From Marinilabilia salmonicolor (lineage in GTDB: Bacteria; Bacteroidota; Bacteroidia; Bacteroidales; Marinilabiliaceae): DNA of 64,000 nucleotides. Below are positions 26,237-34,309 of the stretch, piece by piece. The position numbers were made by a program, and so were the translations under genes. The DNA lies in assembly GCF_003003035.1 (NCBI RefSeq), contig NZ_PVTS01000017.1, positions 55,069-119,068 of the forward strand, read 5' to 3'. The number at the start of each line of letters is the position of its first letter. Position 1 is the first letter of the stretch. The notes beneath the pieces are model-generated. The model was not told the DNA's origin, did not search any database, and worked only from the letters and a program-made list of their open reading frames with translations.

Positions 26237-26593
26237 CTATTTTTTACCGATGGATTGTCTCATCATCTGAATACCTGCATCGGTATCCGGAGCAATGTTT
26301 AAGACTGTGTCCAGTTGTGACACTGCAATAAGCCTTTCAACGGCAGGCTGCAAGCCACAAATCACAAACGCACCATCAGCATTTTTACACAACCGGTTGG
26401 CGACTAATATGGAACTTAATCCTGATGAATCGCAATAATTACATTTACTTAAATCGAGCAAAATGTTTTTCTCACCGTTGCCGGATAGTAAAACAATTTC
26501 TGATTTAAGATTAGGTGCTACATTGGTGTCAAGTTTTTCTTTCAACACCTTCACCACCATGAAATCATCAATTTTATCAATTTTAAAGTCCAT
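26237..26593 (-). CDS. STAS-domain anti-sigma factor antagonist-like protein in the rpsA-rnz operon
   Basis: A 118-residue single STAS domain. The phosphorylation loop reads CDSSGLSSILVANRL, with D55-S56-S57-G58, and LDTNVAPNLKSEI matches the first helix of SpoIIAA-like proteins. It is expected to bind a serine kinase/anti-sigma partner; none is adjacent. It starts 26 nt after rpsA and ends 8 nt before rnz, so it is produced with ribosomal protein S1 and an RNA-processing enzyme. This ties a partner-switching element to translation genes. Family assignment is strong and the partner unknown. Confidence 0.88.
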   Translation of the reverse strand: MDFKIDKIDDFMVVKVLKEKLDTNVAPNLKSEIVLLSGNGEKNILLDLSKCNYCDSSGLSSILVANRLCKNADGAFVICGLQPAVERLIAVSQLDTVLNIAPDTDAGIQMMRQSIGKK

Positions 26594-26619
26594 ATATTAT
26601 CGCCCCCTTAAAAATATGA

Positions 26620-28518
26620 CTATTCTTCTTTTTTGTCTTTAGAACCACTCTCGTCTGCTTCCATTTGATTTTTCAAAGCAGCAAGTTCTGAAATGTCACC
26701 CAGTGTGGTTTTTTCCAGACTGTCCTTGAGTTTCTTCACTCCTTTTTTGGCTGTTTTGGCCTGAGTTTTCTTAGCAGTCTGCTCTTCTGAACGTTTTTCA
26801 TCTTCAAAAACGCGTGAGTGAGACAAAATAATGCGCTTGGCACCTTTATTAAACTCAATCACTTTGAATTGCAATTTCTCATCTGCTTTGGCCTGACTTC
26901 CATCCTCTTTTACAAGGTGACGGGGAGTGGCAAAACCTTCAACACCGTAAGGTAAAGCAATAACTGCACCTTTGTCGAATACATCAACGATGGTTCCTTC
27001 ATGAATTGAATCCACAGTAAAGATGGTTTCAAACACATCCCATGGGTTCTCTTCAAGTTGCTTATGACCAAGGCTCAGACGACGGTTTTCTTTGTCGATG
27101 TCAAGTACAACCACCTCGATGTCTTCACCAACAGTGGTAAATTCAGCCGGGTGCTTCACTTTCTTGGTCCATGACAGGTCTGAAATATGAATCAAACCAT
27201 CAATACCTTCTTCGATTTCAACGAACACACCAAAGTTAGTAAAATTCCTGACTTTTGCTTTGTGTTTGCTTTCAACAGGATATTTCTCTTCGATGTTATC
27301 CCACGGATCTGGCTTGAGCTGTTTCATACCCAGTGACATCTTACGCTCTTCGCGATCCAGAGTAAGAATCTGAGCTTCCACCTCGTCGCCAACTTTCAGG
27401 AAGTCCTGAGCGCTGCGCAAGTGCTGTGACCATGACATCTCAGAAACGTGGATAAGACCTTCAACACCGGGAGCAATTTCAACAAATGCACCATAGTCGG
27501 CCATCACAACCACTTTTCCTTTCACTATATCACCAACTTTAAGCTCGGTATTCAGAGAATCCCAAGGGTGAGCAGTAAGCTGCTTAAGTCCGAGAGCGAT
27601 ACGTTTTTTCTCGTCATCAAAGTCGAGAATAACCACGTTCAGTTTCTGGTCAAGCTGAACAATTTCTTCGGGATGCGAAACACGTCCCCATGAAAGATCT
27701 GTAATGTGAATAAGTCCGTCAACACCACCCAGGTCGATAAATACACCATAAGAAGTAATGTTTTTGACAGTACCTTCCAGTACCTGACCTTTCTCCAGTT
27801 TGGAGATAATTTCTTTTTTCTGCTGTTCCAGCTCAGCCTCAATAAGCGCTTTGTGTGAAACAACAACGTTTTTGAATTCAGGGTTAATTTTAACCACTTT
27901 GAATTCCATGGTTTTACCCACGTACATATCGTAGTCACGAATAGGTTTCACATCAATTTGTGAACCCGGAAGGAAAGCCTCAATGCCGAATACGTCCACA
28001 ATCATACCGCCTTTGGTACGACATTTAATGTATCCCTTGATAACCTCATCTTTTTCGAGGGCTTCGTTAACACGATCCCAGGAACGAAGAGCACGAGCCT
28101 TTTTGTGTGAAAGAACCAGCTGACCTTTTTTGTCTTCCTGACTTTCCACATAAACCTCAACCTGGTCTCCTACCTTAAGGTCGGGATTGTAACGAAACTC
28201 GTTGCGACTAACAATACCATCAGATTTGAAACCAATGTTGATAACAACCTCGCGCTTATTCATCGCGATAACGGTTCCTTCAATAACTTCTTTTTCGGTA
28301 ATGGTTGACAAAGTTTTGTCATAAAGCTTTTCCAGTTCTTCTTTTTCAGAACCTTTGGCTTCTTCAACCAAATCACCGTTTTCGTACTTGTCCCAGTCAA
28401 AGTCAGCATCCGCTGTTTCAACAGTTTCAACCTGAGGCTTCTTGTCCTCAACTTTTTCGTTTACTTCAGGAGTAGCATTGGTCTGCTCCTGCAAGTTTTC
28501 ATTTTCTAATTCTGCCAT
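26620..28518 (-). CDS. rpsA: 30S ribosomal protein S1
   Basis: S1 helps bind mRNA to the 30S subunit, important where Shine-Dalgarno sites are weak, as in Bacteroidota. The protein has 632 residues with an acidic N-terminal stretch of about 80 (Glu/Asp-rich) and then six S1 RNA-binding repeats from about residue 85 to 570, seen as recurring GxVxxIxxxGxFVxxxxxxGLIHxSxxSW units (FIDLGGVDGLIHITDLSW, VEIAPGVEGLIHVSEMSW, VEIEEGIDGLIHISDLSW). The C-terminus is charged and helical. The leader has a near-consensus promoter. Expression continues into the STAS gene and rnz. Confidence 0.97.
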   Translation of the reverse strand: MAELENENLQEQTNATPEVNEKVEDKKPQVETVETADADFDWDKYENGDLVEEAKGSEKEELEKLYDKTLSTITEKEVIEGTVIAMNKREVVINIGFKSDGIVSRNEFRYNPDLKVGDQVEVYVESQEDKKGQLVLSHKKARALRSWDRVNEALEKDEVIKGYIKCRTKGGMIVDVFGIEAFLPGSQIDVKPIRDYDMYVGKTMEFKVVKINPEFKNVVVSHKALIEAELEQQKKEIISKLEKGQVLEGTVKNITSYGVFIDLGGVDGLIHITDLSWGRVSHPEEIVQLDQKLNVVILDFDDEKKRIALGLKQLTAHPWDSLNTELKVGDIVKGKVVVMADYGAFVEIAPGVEGLIHVSEMSWSQHLRSAQDFLKVGDEVEAQILTLDREERKMSLGMKQLKPDPWDNIEEKYPVESKHKAKVRNFTNFGVFVEIEEGIDGLIHISDLSWTKKVKHPAEFTTVGEDIEVVVLDIDKENRRLSLGHKQLEENPWDVFETIFTVDSIHEGTIVDVFDKGAVIALPYGVEGFATPRHLVKEDGSQAKADEKLQFKVIEFNKGAKRIILSHSRVFEDEKRSEEQTAKKTQAKTAKKGVKKLKDSLEKTTLGDISELAALKNQMEADESGSKDKKEE

Positions 28519-28572
28519 TAATTAAACCTCGCAAAATCTATTAGTTAGACATTATATTGATAAAAATCGGTG

Positions 28573-28601
28573 CAAAAATAGGAACTTTTCCAACAAAACA
28601 A
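28573..28601 (-). promoter_or_regulatory. rpsA: Promoter of the rpsA operon
   Basis: On the minus strand TTG (28599-28601), an 18-nt spacer and TATTTTTG (28573-28580) match the Bacteroidota -33/-7 pattern. The predicted leader is about 48 nt. Confidence 0.6.
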
Positions 28602-28619
28602 GAACAATCACTCAATTTT

Positions 28620-28960
28620 ATTTGCTAACTAACTTGAAAATAGTCCACTATTCCCAACTGTTATATTGTTTAAAGCTGTCACAGAAAAGGATCAAAACCC
28701 TTGACAATTGTGCTAAATCAATTCATCCGTATAGAATTTACTTATTATAGTCGAATGAAACCCGCAATCCTTTTATACATACTCTTTCCCCGATGAACCG
28801 AGGCAGGTAGTAGCTGGTTTCTTTGTAAACAAAGCGGCAAAGCCGAAAAAACAAGCAAAGTTCTATGCTCTTTTTATCTGTAATTTAAAGGATTCCGGGC
28901 ACAATGTCAAGAATCACGACTTACGTCAAATAGTCATGCAATAATTCGGACATTTTTGTA
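28620..28960. repeat. Gene-free stretch with a partial family-2 repeat
   Basis: No gene is visible. 28720-28800 holds a degenerate family-2 copy (ATTCATCCGTATAGAATTTA, then GAATGAAACCCGCAA, then TTTATACATACTC). 28801-28960 shows nothing recognisable. Confidence 0.5.
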
Positions 28961-28962
28961 TA

Positions 28963-29063
28963 TTTCATCCGTATAAAATTTATTTTTCAAGGTCGGATGG
29001 AACTCGCATGTAGGAATTTATACATATTCTCTTGTGGCAATCGTTGCCATGTTCGTTTCATCA
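28963..29063 (+). repeat. Family-2 intergenic repeat, best-preserved copy
   Basis: Order: TTTCATCCGTATAAAATTTA, TTCAAGGTCGGATGGAACTC, GAATTTATACATATTC, GCAATCGTTGCCATG, TTCGTTTCATC. The outer TTTCATC / GTTTCATC phrases are direct, and CAATCGTTG is a small inverted repeat. It encodes nothing obvious. Confidence 0.7.
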
Positions 29064-29087
29064 GAATATATATATAAATTAAGTTAT

Positions 29088-29162
29088 TGGTCTGATGGAA
29101 CTCGCATGGTTGATTGTTTACATTCTCTTTTGAGGCTATCGTTGCCATGCTCGTTTCATTCG
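29088..29162 (+). repeat. Family-2 intergenic repeat, tandem second copy
   Basis: TTGGTCTGATGGAACTCGCA, then GTTTACATTCTC, then CTATCGTTGCCATGCTCG and TTTCATTCG repeat the right two thirds of the copy just upstream, in the same orientation and 25 bp apart. Confidence 0.65.
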
Positions 29163-29176
29163 TTTATAATTTATAA

Positions 29177-29372
29177 GTGTTTGTATATAAAATCCAACCT
29201 ATGCGTTGTTGCTCAAAATCTAGATCCTCATCCCGATTGTGCTTTTTGTTGGTTTTTTGTTTAAAAACCTTACAAAAGCTACTTCGGGACTGCGGTATAG
29301 ATTTTTCACATGCCTTGAATTTGAACTTTCTAGTTCAAACACATGAAAAACGCTTGGTTTATAGACAGACTC
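29177..29372. mobile_element. MITE-like element, copy E (subtype I), inverted relative to copy A
   Basis: A 196-bp element whose reverse complement matches the element at 2538-2722 almost throughout, including a CTAGATCCTCATCCCGAT block and the nested TTTGAACT/AGTTCAAA hairpin. Ends: GTGTTTGTATATAAAATCC at the left, and right end read inverted GAGTCTGTCTATAAACC. ATTTATAA flanks it directly on both sides (29169-29176 and 29373-29380), so the target duplication here may be 8 bp instead of 6. Unlike the other copies it is not next to a gene end; it sits in a repeat cluster upstream of ugd. Confidence 0.75.
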
Positions 29373-29517
29373 ATTTATAATAAGTTGTAAGTTGAAAATC
29401 GACGAAGTCAAAAAACCAGGTTATAATTTACATTTCAGGCCCGGTGCTTTAATTTTGGCAGCTCCCGGCTGATATGAGAAAACAGGGTTTCATGCGGTTT
29501 CACCGAAATATTTTTTC

Positions 29518-29525
29518 TATTTTTG
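29518..29525 (+). promoter_or_regulatory. ugd: Candidate -7 box for the ugd operon
   Basis: TATTTTTG matches TAnnTTTG and lies 31 nt before the ugd ATG. TTT, not TTG, is near the -33 position. Confidence 0.48.
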
Positions 29526-29555
29526 AAAACTGAAGCAATAAATTAAAAACCAATT

Positions 29556-30887
29556 ATGAAGATATCTATTGTAGGAACAGGCTACGTAGGCCTGGTTACC
29601 GGAACTTGTTTTGCCGACACAGGCGTGAATGTAACCTGTGTGGATATTGATGAGAAAAAAATCAACAACCTGAAAAAAGGTATTGTTCCAATCTATGAGC
29701 CCGGACTGGAAACCATGATCAAAAATAATGTTGAAAAAGGCAGATTGCATTTTTCAACCAATCTGAAAGAAAGTCTGGATCAGGCAGAGGTTATCTTTAT
29801 TGCAGTGGGAACACCTCCGGGAGAAGATGGAAGTGCCGATTTAAGTTATGTTTTAGCTGTTGCCTCAGAAATTGGAAGGCACATGACGCAAAGCATTGTT
29901 GTAGTAACCAAAAGCACTGTTCCCATTGGTACTTCGAAAAAAGTAAGAGCTGCTGTAAAAGCGGAACTGGATAAACGCAACGCTGACATTCCTTTTTATG
30001 TGGCCTCCAACCCCGAATTCCTGAAAGAAGGAAATGCCATCGACGACTTTCTGAAGCCCGACCGCATTGTCGTAGGAACCGATTCGGAAGATGCCGAAAA
30101 AGTTATACGCAGACTCTACAAGCCATTTCTGCTCAACAATCATCCTATCCTTTTCATGGATATTCCCTCGGCAGAGCTCACCAAATATGCTGCCAACTCC
30201 ATGCTGGCCACAAAGATCAGTTTCATGAACGACATTGCCAATTTGTGCGAGTTGGTGGGTGCTGATGTAAATATGGTACGCAAAGGAATCGGAAGCGACA
30301 GCCGTATCGGAAACAAATTTATTTACCCGGGCATTGGTTACGGAGGAAGCTGTTTCCCCAAAGATGTAAAAGCAATTATCCGTACCGCCAATTCCTACAA
30401 TTATCCTTTACGATTGCTGGAAGCCGTTGAAAACGTCAACGAAGACCAGAAAAAAATAATGGCAGCCAAAGTAAAAAACTACTTCAACAACGATATAAAA
30501 GGGAAGACAATCGCACTTTGGGGGCTGAGTTTTAAACCCAACACCGACGACATGAGGGAAGCTCCTTCAAAGGTCATCATAAAAGAGTTGGTGGAGGCAG
30601 GTGCTAAAATAAAGGCCTATGATCCCGTGGCTATGGATGAGGCAAAAAAAGAGGTTGAGGATTCAATTACTTACGGACAGGATCCTTATGATGTATTGAT
30701 TGATGCCGACGCCCTTCTGCTGCTTACCGAATGGCCTGAATTCAGAATACCCAATTATAAAGTAATGTCAAAACTGATGAATCACAAGGTGGTTTTCGAC
30801 GGTCGGAATATCTACGACATGAATGAAATGAATGAAAACGGATTTGATTATTTTGGCATTGGCCGATCTCAAAAGGAGGTTAAATAG
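29556..30887 (+). CDS. ugd: UDP-glucose 6-dehydrogenase
   Basis: Oxidises UDP-glucose to UDP-glucuronate with two NAD+. The protein has 443 residues: Rossmann motif GTGYVGLVTG at the N-terminus, the FLKEGNAIDDF substrate segment, a central helix, and the catalytic Cys C266 in GYGGSCFPKD, then the C-terminal UDP-binding domain (ALWGLSFKPNTDDMREAPS). It is the first gene of a cell-surface sugar operon; its product feeds the next gene, uxs, which starts 6 nt later. Confidence 0.97.
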   Translation: MKISIVGTGYVGLVTGTCFADTGVNVTCVDIDEKKINNLKKGIVPIYEPGLETMIKNNVEKGRLHFSTNLKESLDQAEVIFIAVGTPPGEDGSADLSYVLAVASEIGRHMTQSIVVVTKSTVPIGTSKKVRAAVKAELDKRNADIPFYVASNPEFLKEGNAIDDFLKPDRIVVGTDSEDAEKVIRRLYKPFLLNNHPILFMDIPSAELTKYAANSMLATKISFMNDIANLCELVGADVNMVRKGIGSDSRIGNKFIYPGIGYGGSCFPKDVKAIIRTANSYNYPLRLLEAVENVNEDQKKIMAAKVKNYFNNDIKGKTIALWGLSFKPNTDDMREAPSKVIIKELVEAGAKIKAYDPVAMDEAKKEVEDSITYGQDPYDVLIDADALLLLTEWPEFRIPNYKVMSKLMNHKVVFDGRNIYDMNEMNENGFDYFGIGRSQKEVK

Positions 30888-30893
30888 ATATCT

Positions 30894-31844
30894 ATGAAAC
30901 GAATTCTTGTAACCGGAGGTGCCGGTTTCATCGGGTCGCATTTGTGCGACAAACTCATTGAACAGGGGCATGATGTCATTTGTCTGGATAACTTTTTCAC
31001 AGGGGCCAAACAAAACATCCACCACCTGATGGATAATCACTACTTCGAAATGGTGCGTCACGACGTGACGCACCCTTATTTTGTTGAAGTGGACGAAATT
31101 TACAATCTGGCTTGTCCGGCTTCTCCCATCCACTATCAGTACAACCCCATCAAAACCATTAAAACATCGGTAATGGGGGCCATCAATATGCTTGGATTGG
31201 CCAAAAGGATTAAAGCCAGAGTTTTGCAGGCCTCCACAAGCGAGGTATATGGAGATCCGCTCATTCATCCGCAAACCGAAGATTATTGGGGAAATGTAAA
31301 CCCGATCGGGATTCGTTCATGCTACGATGAAGGGAAACGATGTGCGGAAAGTCTTTTTCTCAACTACCACAGACAAAACGGAGTTGACATCAAGATTATC
31401 CGCATATTTAACACCTACGGCCCAAGGATGAACCCCAATGATGGCCGTGTAGTATCCAATTTCATCGTTCAGGCCCTCAAAGGGGATGACATCACTATTT
31501 TTGGAGATGGCAGTCAGACCCGCAGCTTTCAATATGTGGACGACCTCATCGATGGGATGCAACGCATGATGGAATCAAGAAATGGTTTTCACGGGCCCGT
31601 AAACATCGGAAACCCCAATGAGTTTTCGATGCTTGAACTGGCTAAAGAAATCCTGGATCTGACAGGTTCTAAATCCAAAATTATTCATAAGCCACTGCCT
31701 GAAGATGATCCGACACAGAGAAAGCCGGACATCTCTCTGGCTCAAAAGGAACTCAACAACTGGGAACCAAGAATTCAGCTTAGAAAAGGACTTTCAAAAA
31801 CCATTGAATATTTTGATGATTTATTAAGTATATCCAATTCATGA
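30894..31844 (+). CDS. UDP-glucuronate decarboxylase (UDP-xylose synthase)
   Basis: An extended short-chain dehydrogenase that turns UDP-glucuronate into UDP-xylose. The protein has 316 residues: [14 protein letters not shown] loop, [27 protein letters not shown] (typical of UXS), active-site [10 protein letters not shown] and the pair Y144/K148 in SCYDEGKR, with the arginine-containing RSFQYVDDL near 206-230. It directly follows ugd, so the two make UDP-xylose. Its last codons are part of an 18-bp tandem duplication; the stop TGA belongs to the first unit. Confidence 0.95.
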   Translation: MKRILVTGGAGFIGSHLCDKLIEQGHDVICLDNFFTGAKQNIHHLMDNHYFEMVRHDVTHPYFVEVDEIYNLACPASPIHYQYNPIKTIKTSVMGAINMLGLAKRIKARVLQASTSEVYGDPLIHPQTEDYWGNVNPIGIRSCYDEGKRCAESLFLNYHRQNGVDIKIIRIFNTYGPRMNPNDGRVVSNFIVQALKGDDITIFGDGSQTRSFQYVDDLIDGMQRMMESRNGFHGPVNIGNPNEFSMLELAKEILDLTGSKSKIIHKPLPEDDPTQRKPDISLAQKELNNWEPRIQLRKGLSKTIEYFDDLLSISNS

Positions 31845-31873
31845 AGTATATCCAATTCATAAATTGGATATAC
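31826..31873 (+). repeat. 18-bp tandem duplication spanning the uxs stop codon, ending in a hairpin
   Basis: AAGTATATCCAATTCATG (31826-31843) is followed by AAGTATATCCAATTCATA (31844-31861). The first unit encodes the last residues of UXS and its TGA. The second unit pairs with AATTGGATATAC (31862-31873) to form a 12-bp stem (GTATATCCAATT) with a CATA loop, just ahead of rmlA. Confidence 0.8.
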
Positions 31874-31893
31874 GACTAAAAAAGAACCACACC

Positions 31894-32796
31894 ATGTCGA
31901 ATTACAAAGGAATCATTCTGGCAGGAGGTTCAGGAACCAGATTGTATCCGGCCACCCAAAGTATTTCTAAACAAATCATTCCGGTTTACGATAAACCCAT
32001 GATTTATTACCCCTTGTCGGTTTTAATGCTTGCCGGCATACGGGAAATACTGATTATCTCAACCCCTCACGACCTGCCGTTGTACAAGCGATTATTTGCC
32101 GATGGCAGCCAGTGGGGATTAAAAATTGAATATGCCGAACAACCATCCCCTGACGGACTTGCACAGGCATTCATCATTGGAGAAGAATTTATCGGAGATT
32201 CTCCCGTCAGTCTGATTTTGGGCGACAATATTTTCTACGGATATGAATTCAGCCGGATTCTGAACGAAGTATCTCCCGGGGAAGACAATGCCTTTATTTT
32301 CGGATATTACGTTAATGACCCGGAACGATACGGAGTCGCTGAATTTGACGACCATGGTAAAGTGCTCAGTATTGAGGAGAAGCCCAATCAGCCCAAATCA
32401 AATTATGCAGTTACGGGGCTTTATTTTTATCCTCCTGATGTGGTTAAAAAAGCTAAAAACCTAAAGCCAAGCGCCAGAGGAGAATTGGAAATTACCGATC
32501 TGAATAAGCTTTACCTGAAAGAAAACAGGCTCAAAACAAAACTTTTGGGACGCGGCATGGCATGGCTCGACACCGGAACACACGACAGCTTACTGCAAGC
32601 CTCAAATTTTATAGCCACCATTGAAAACCGGCAGGGGTTAAAAGTTGCCTGTATCGAAGAGATTGCCTATAAAAGGGAGTACATTACCCGCGAGCAACTG
32701 TTAAAGCTGGCGGAACCACTAAAAAAGAATGAATACGGACAATACCTGATTAAAATTGCTGATCAGAACCTGAAAACCATTCAAAAACAATTATAA
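31894..32796 (+). CDS. rmlA: Glucose-1-phosphate thymidylyltransferase
   Basis: Makes dTDP-glucose from dTTP and glucose-1-phosphate, the first step to dTDP-rhamnose. ATG 31894 ([19 protein letters not shown]) is chosen over a TTG at 31864. The protein has 300 residues with the nucleotide-binding [13 protein letters not shown], the [15 protein letters not shown] segment, GDNIFYG with the metal Asp, and [12 protein letters not shown]. This is the long, allosterically regulated RmlA type. rmlC follows after 8 nt. Confidence 0.97.
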   Translation: MSNYKGIILAGGSGTRLYPATQSISKQIIPVYDKPMIYYPLSVLMLAGIREILIISTPHDLPLYKRLFADGSQWGLKIEYAEQPSPDGLAQAFIIGEEFIGDSPVSLILGDNIFYGYEFSRILNEVSPGEDNAFIFGYYVNDPERYGVAEFDDHGKVLSIEEKPNQPKSNYAVTGLYFYPPDVVKKAKNLKPSARGELEITDLNKLYLKENRLKTKLLGRGMAWLDTGTHDSLLQASNFIATIENRQGLKVACIEEIAYKREYITREQLLKLAEPLKKNEYGQYLIKIADQNLKTIQKQL

Positions 32797-32804
32797 TAAA
32801 GTAT

Positions 32805-33365
32805 ATGCAGATATTGCAAACAAAAATTCCCGGCTTGCTAATCATTGAACCCAACGTTTTCGAAGATCAGAGGGGTTATTTTTTTGAGTCGTACAATCAG
32901 GAAAGATATACAGAAGCAGGATTGGACACCCGATTTGTACAGGACAACATTTCCTCATCGGTACGTGGTGTAATCAGGGGTCTCCATTATCAACTTGCAC
33001 CCTACTCACAGGCAAAACTCATCCAGGTACTTAAAGGAACAGTCCTTGATGTAGCGGTGGACCTGCGACAGGGCTCGCCCACTTTCGGTGAACATTATGC
33101 CATCGAACTATCTGAAAAAAACCGGCGTCAGTTTTTTATTCCCTCCGGTTTTGCACACGGGTTCTCCGTATTGAGCGAGGAGGTGCTGTTTCACTACAAG
33201 TGTGATCGTTTTTACAACCGGGAAGCCGAAAGAGGCATCAACTTCAACGATAGCGAGCTAAATATCGACTGGCAAATACCGGAAGAAGAAGCCATCGTAT
33301 CGGGAAAAGATCAGGCACTCCCTTCATTTAAGGAAGCCGAACGCAACTTTATATTCAGACACTAA
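32805..33365 (+). CDS. rmlC: dTDP-4-dehydrorhamnose 3,5-epimerase
   Basis: A cupin epimerase acting on dTDP-4-keto-6-deoxyglucose. The protein has 186 residues. The catalytic His lies in RGVIRGLHYQ and the catalytic Tyr region in VLFHYKCDRFYN; VPxGFAHGF-type loop is present as IPSGFAHGFSVL. It needs the product of RmlB, which is not encoded in this operon. It sits 8 nt from both neighbours. Confidence 0.97.
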   Translation: MQILQTKIPGLLIIEPNVFEDQRGYFFESYNQERYTEAGLDTRFVQDNISSSVRGVIRGLHYQLAPYSQAKLIQVLKGTVLDVAVDLRQGSPTFGEHYAIELSEKNRRQFFIPSGFAHGFSVLSEEVLFHYKCDRFYNREAERGINFNDSELNIDWQIPEEEAIVSGKDQALPSFKEAERNFIFRH

Positions 33366-33373
33366 AAGATTTT

Positions 33374-34270
33374 ATGAAGAAAATACTCATCATAGGAGGC
33401 GAAGGTCAACTTGGAAGTACATTAACGGAACAATCGGACAAGATTAAATGGGGTGAATTTTCCCACACCACCGTTGACACGCTGGACTTGATGGACTCAT
33501 CCGCCATCAGGAACTATTTTAAAACCAAAACATTCGATTTCATCATCAATTGCACCGCATATACGGCAGTGGACAGGGCTGAAACAGACGCTGTCGCGGC
33601 CTGGAGATTAAATGCCGAAGCCCCCGGTGAACTGGCTGCTGAAGCAGCACGAATGGGAGCCCATTTCGTTCACATTTCAACCGATTATGTCTTTGGAGGA
33701 ACACACTCACGACCTCTTAAACCGGAAGATTCCAAAACTCCAGACTCTGTTTATGGCAAATCAAAACTTCAGGGAGAAGAGGATGTGCTTCGACAGCAAC
33801 CCCAAAGTATTATAATCAGAACCTCATGGCTCTATTCGGTTTATGGCAAGAATTTTTTAAAAACCATGTTGCAACTGGGAAAAGAACGGGACTCTCTGAA
33901 TGTGGTTTTCGATCAGGTGGGCACCCCTACCCTGGCCGATGACCTGGCGAATACCATTCTTTCAATCATAGAAAAGGTTATTAAGGGCGAAAAACAATTC
34001 ACTCCCGGGGTTTACCATTTTTCCAATGAGGGAGTATGCAGTTGGTACGATTTTACCAAAGCCATTTTTCATGAAACAGGAATCTCCTGCAACGTGCTTC
34101 CTGTTGAGTCGGACCAGTTTCCCACAGCAGCTCCCAGACCCTCCTTTTCGGTGATGGACAAGTCCAAAATCAAACAGACCTTTGATATAGAAATTCCACA
34201 TTGGCAGGATAGTCTGAGAAAATGTATCAAAAAACTGGATGATGCAACCACTGGCGAATTCCCGAATTAA
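33374..34270 (+). CDS. rmlD: dTDP-4-dehydrorhamnose reductase
   Basis: Completes dTDP-L-rhamnose synthesis by NAD(P)H-dependent reduction. The protein has 298 residues: GGEGQLGSTL is the dinucleotide loop (a variant of GxxGxxG), INCTAYTAVDRAE, the active-site HISTDYVFGG and the catalytic YxxxK in VYGKSKLQGE, and a conserved RTSWLYSVYGKNF. The C-terminal ends with the substrate-binding RPSFSVMDKSK. It is the last rml gene of the operon; the phosphohexomutase follows after 39 nt. Confidence 0.97.
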   Translation: MKKILIIGGEGQLGSTLTEQSDKIKWGEFSHTTVDTLDLMDSSAIRNYFKTKTFDFIINCTAYTAVDRAETDAVAAWRLNAEAPGELAAEAARMGAHFVHISTDYVFGGTHSRPLKPEDSKTPDSVYGKSKLQGEEDVLRQQPQSIIIRTSWLYSVYGKNFLKTMLQLGKERDSLNVVFDQVGTPTLADDLANTILSIIEKVIKGEKQFTPGVYHFSNEGVCSWYDFTKAIFHETGISCNVLPVESDQFPTAAPRPSFSVMDKSKIKQTFDIEIPHWQDSLRKCIKKLDDATTGEFPN

Positions 34271-34309
34271 AAGCATAATAAATCCCAAAATCAATCAAAA
34301 AATACTACT

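Noticed and set aside
29034..29380. Overlapping plus-strand frames of 67-76 codons upstream of ugd
   Set aside because: They consist of the family-2 repeats and MITE-like copy E; the same words appear in the frame at 2431-2718 because the elements are related.
30894..31844. The epimerase-like gene as the missing RmlB
   Set aside because: Its sequence ([29 protein letters not shown]) is that of UDP-glucuronate decarboxylase and it follows ugd directly.
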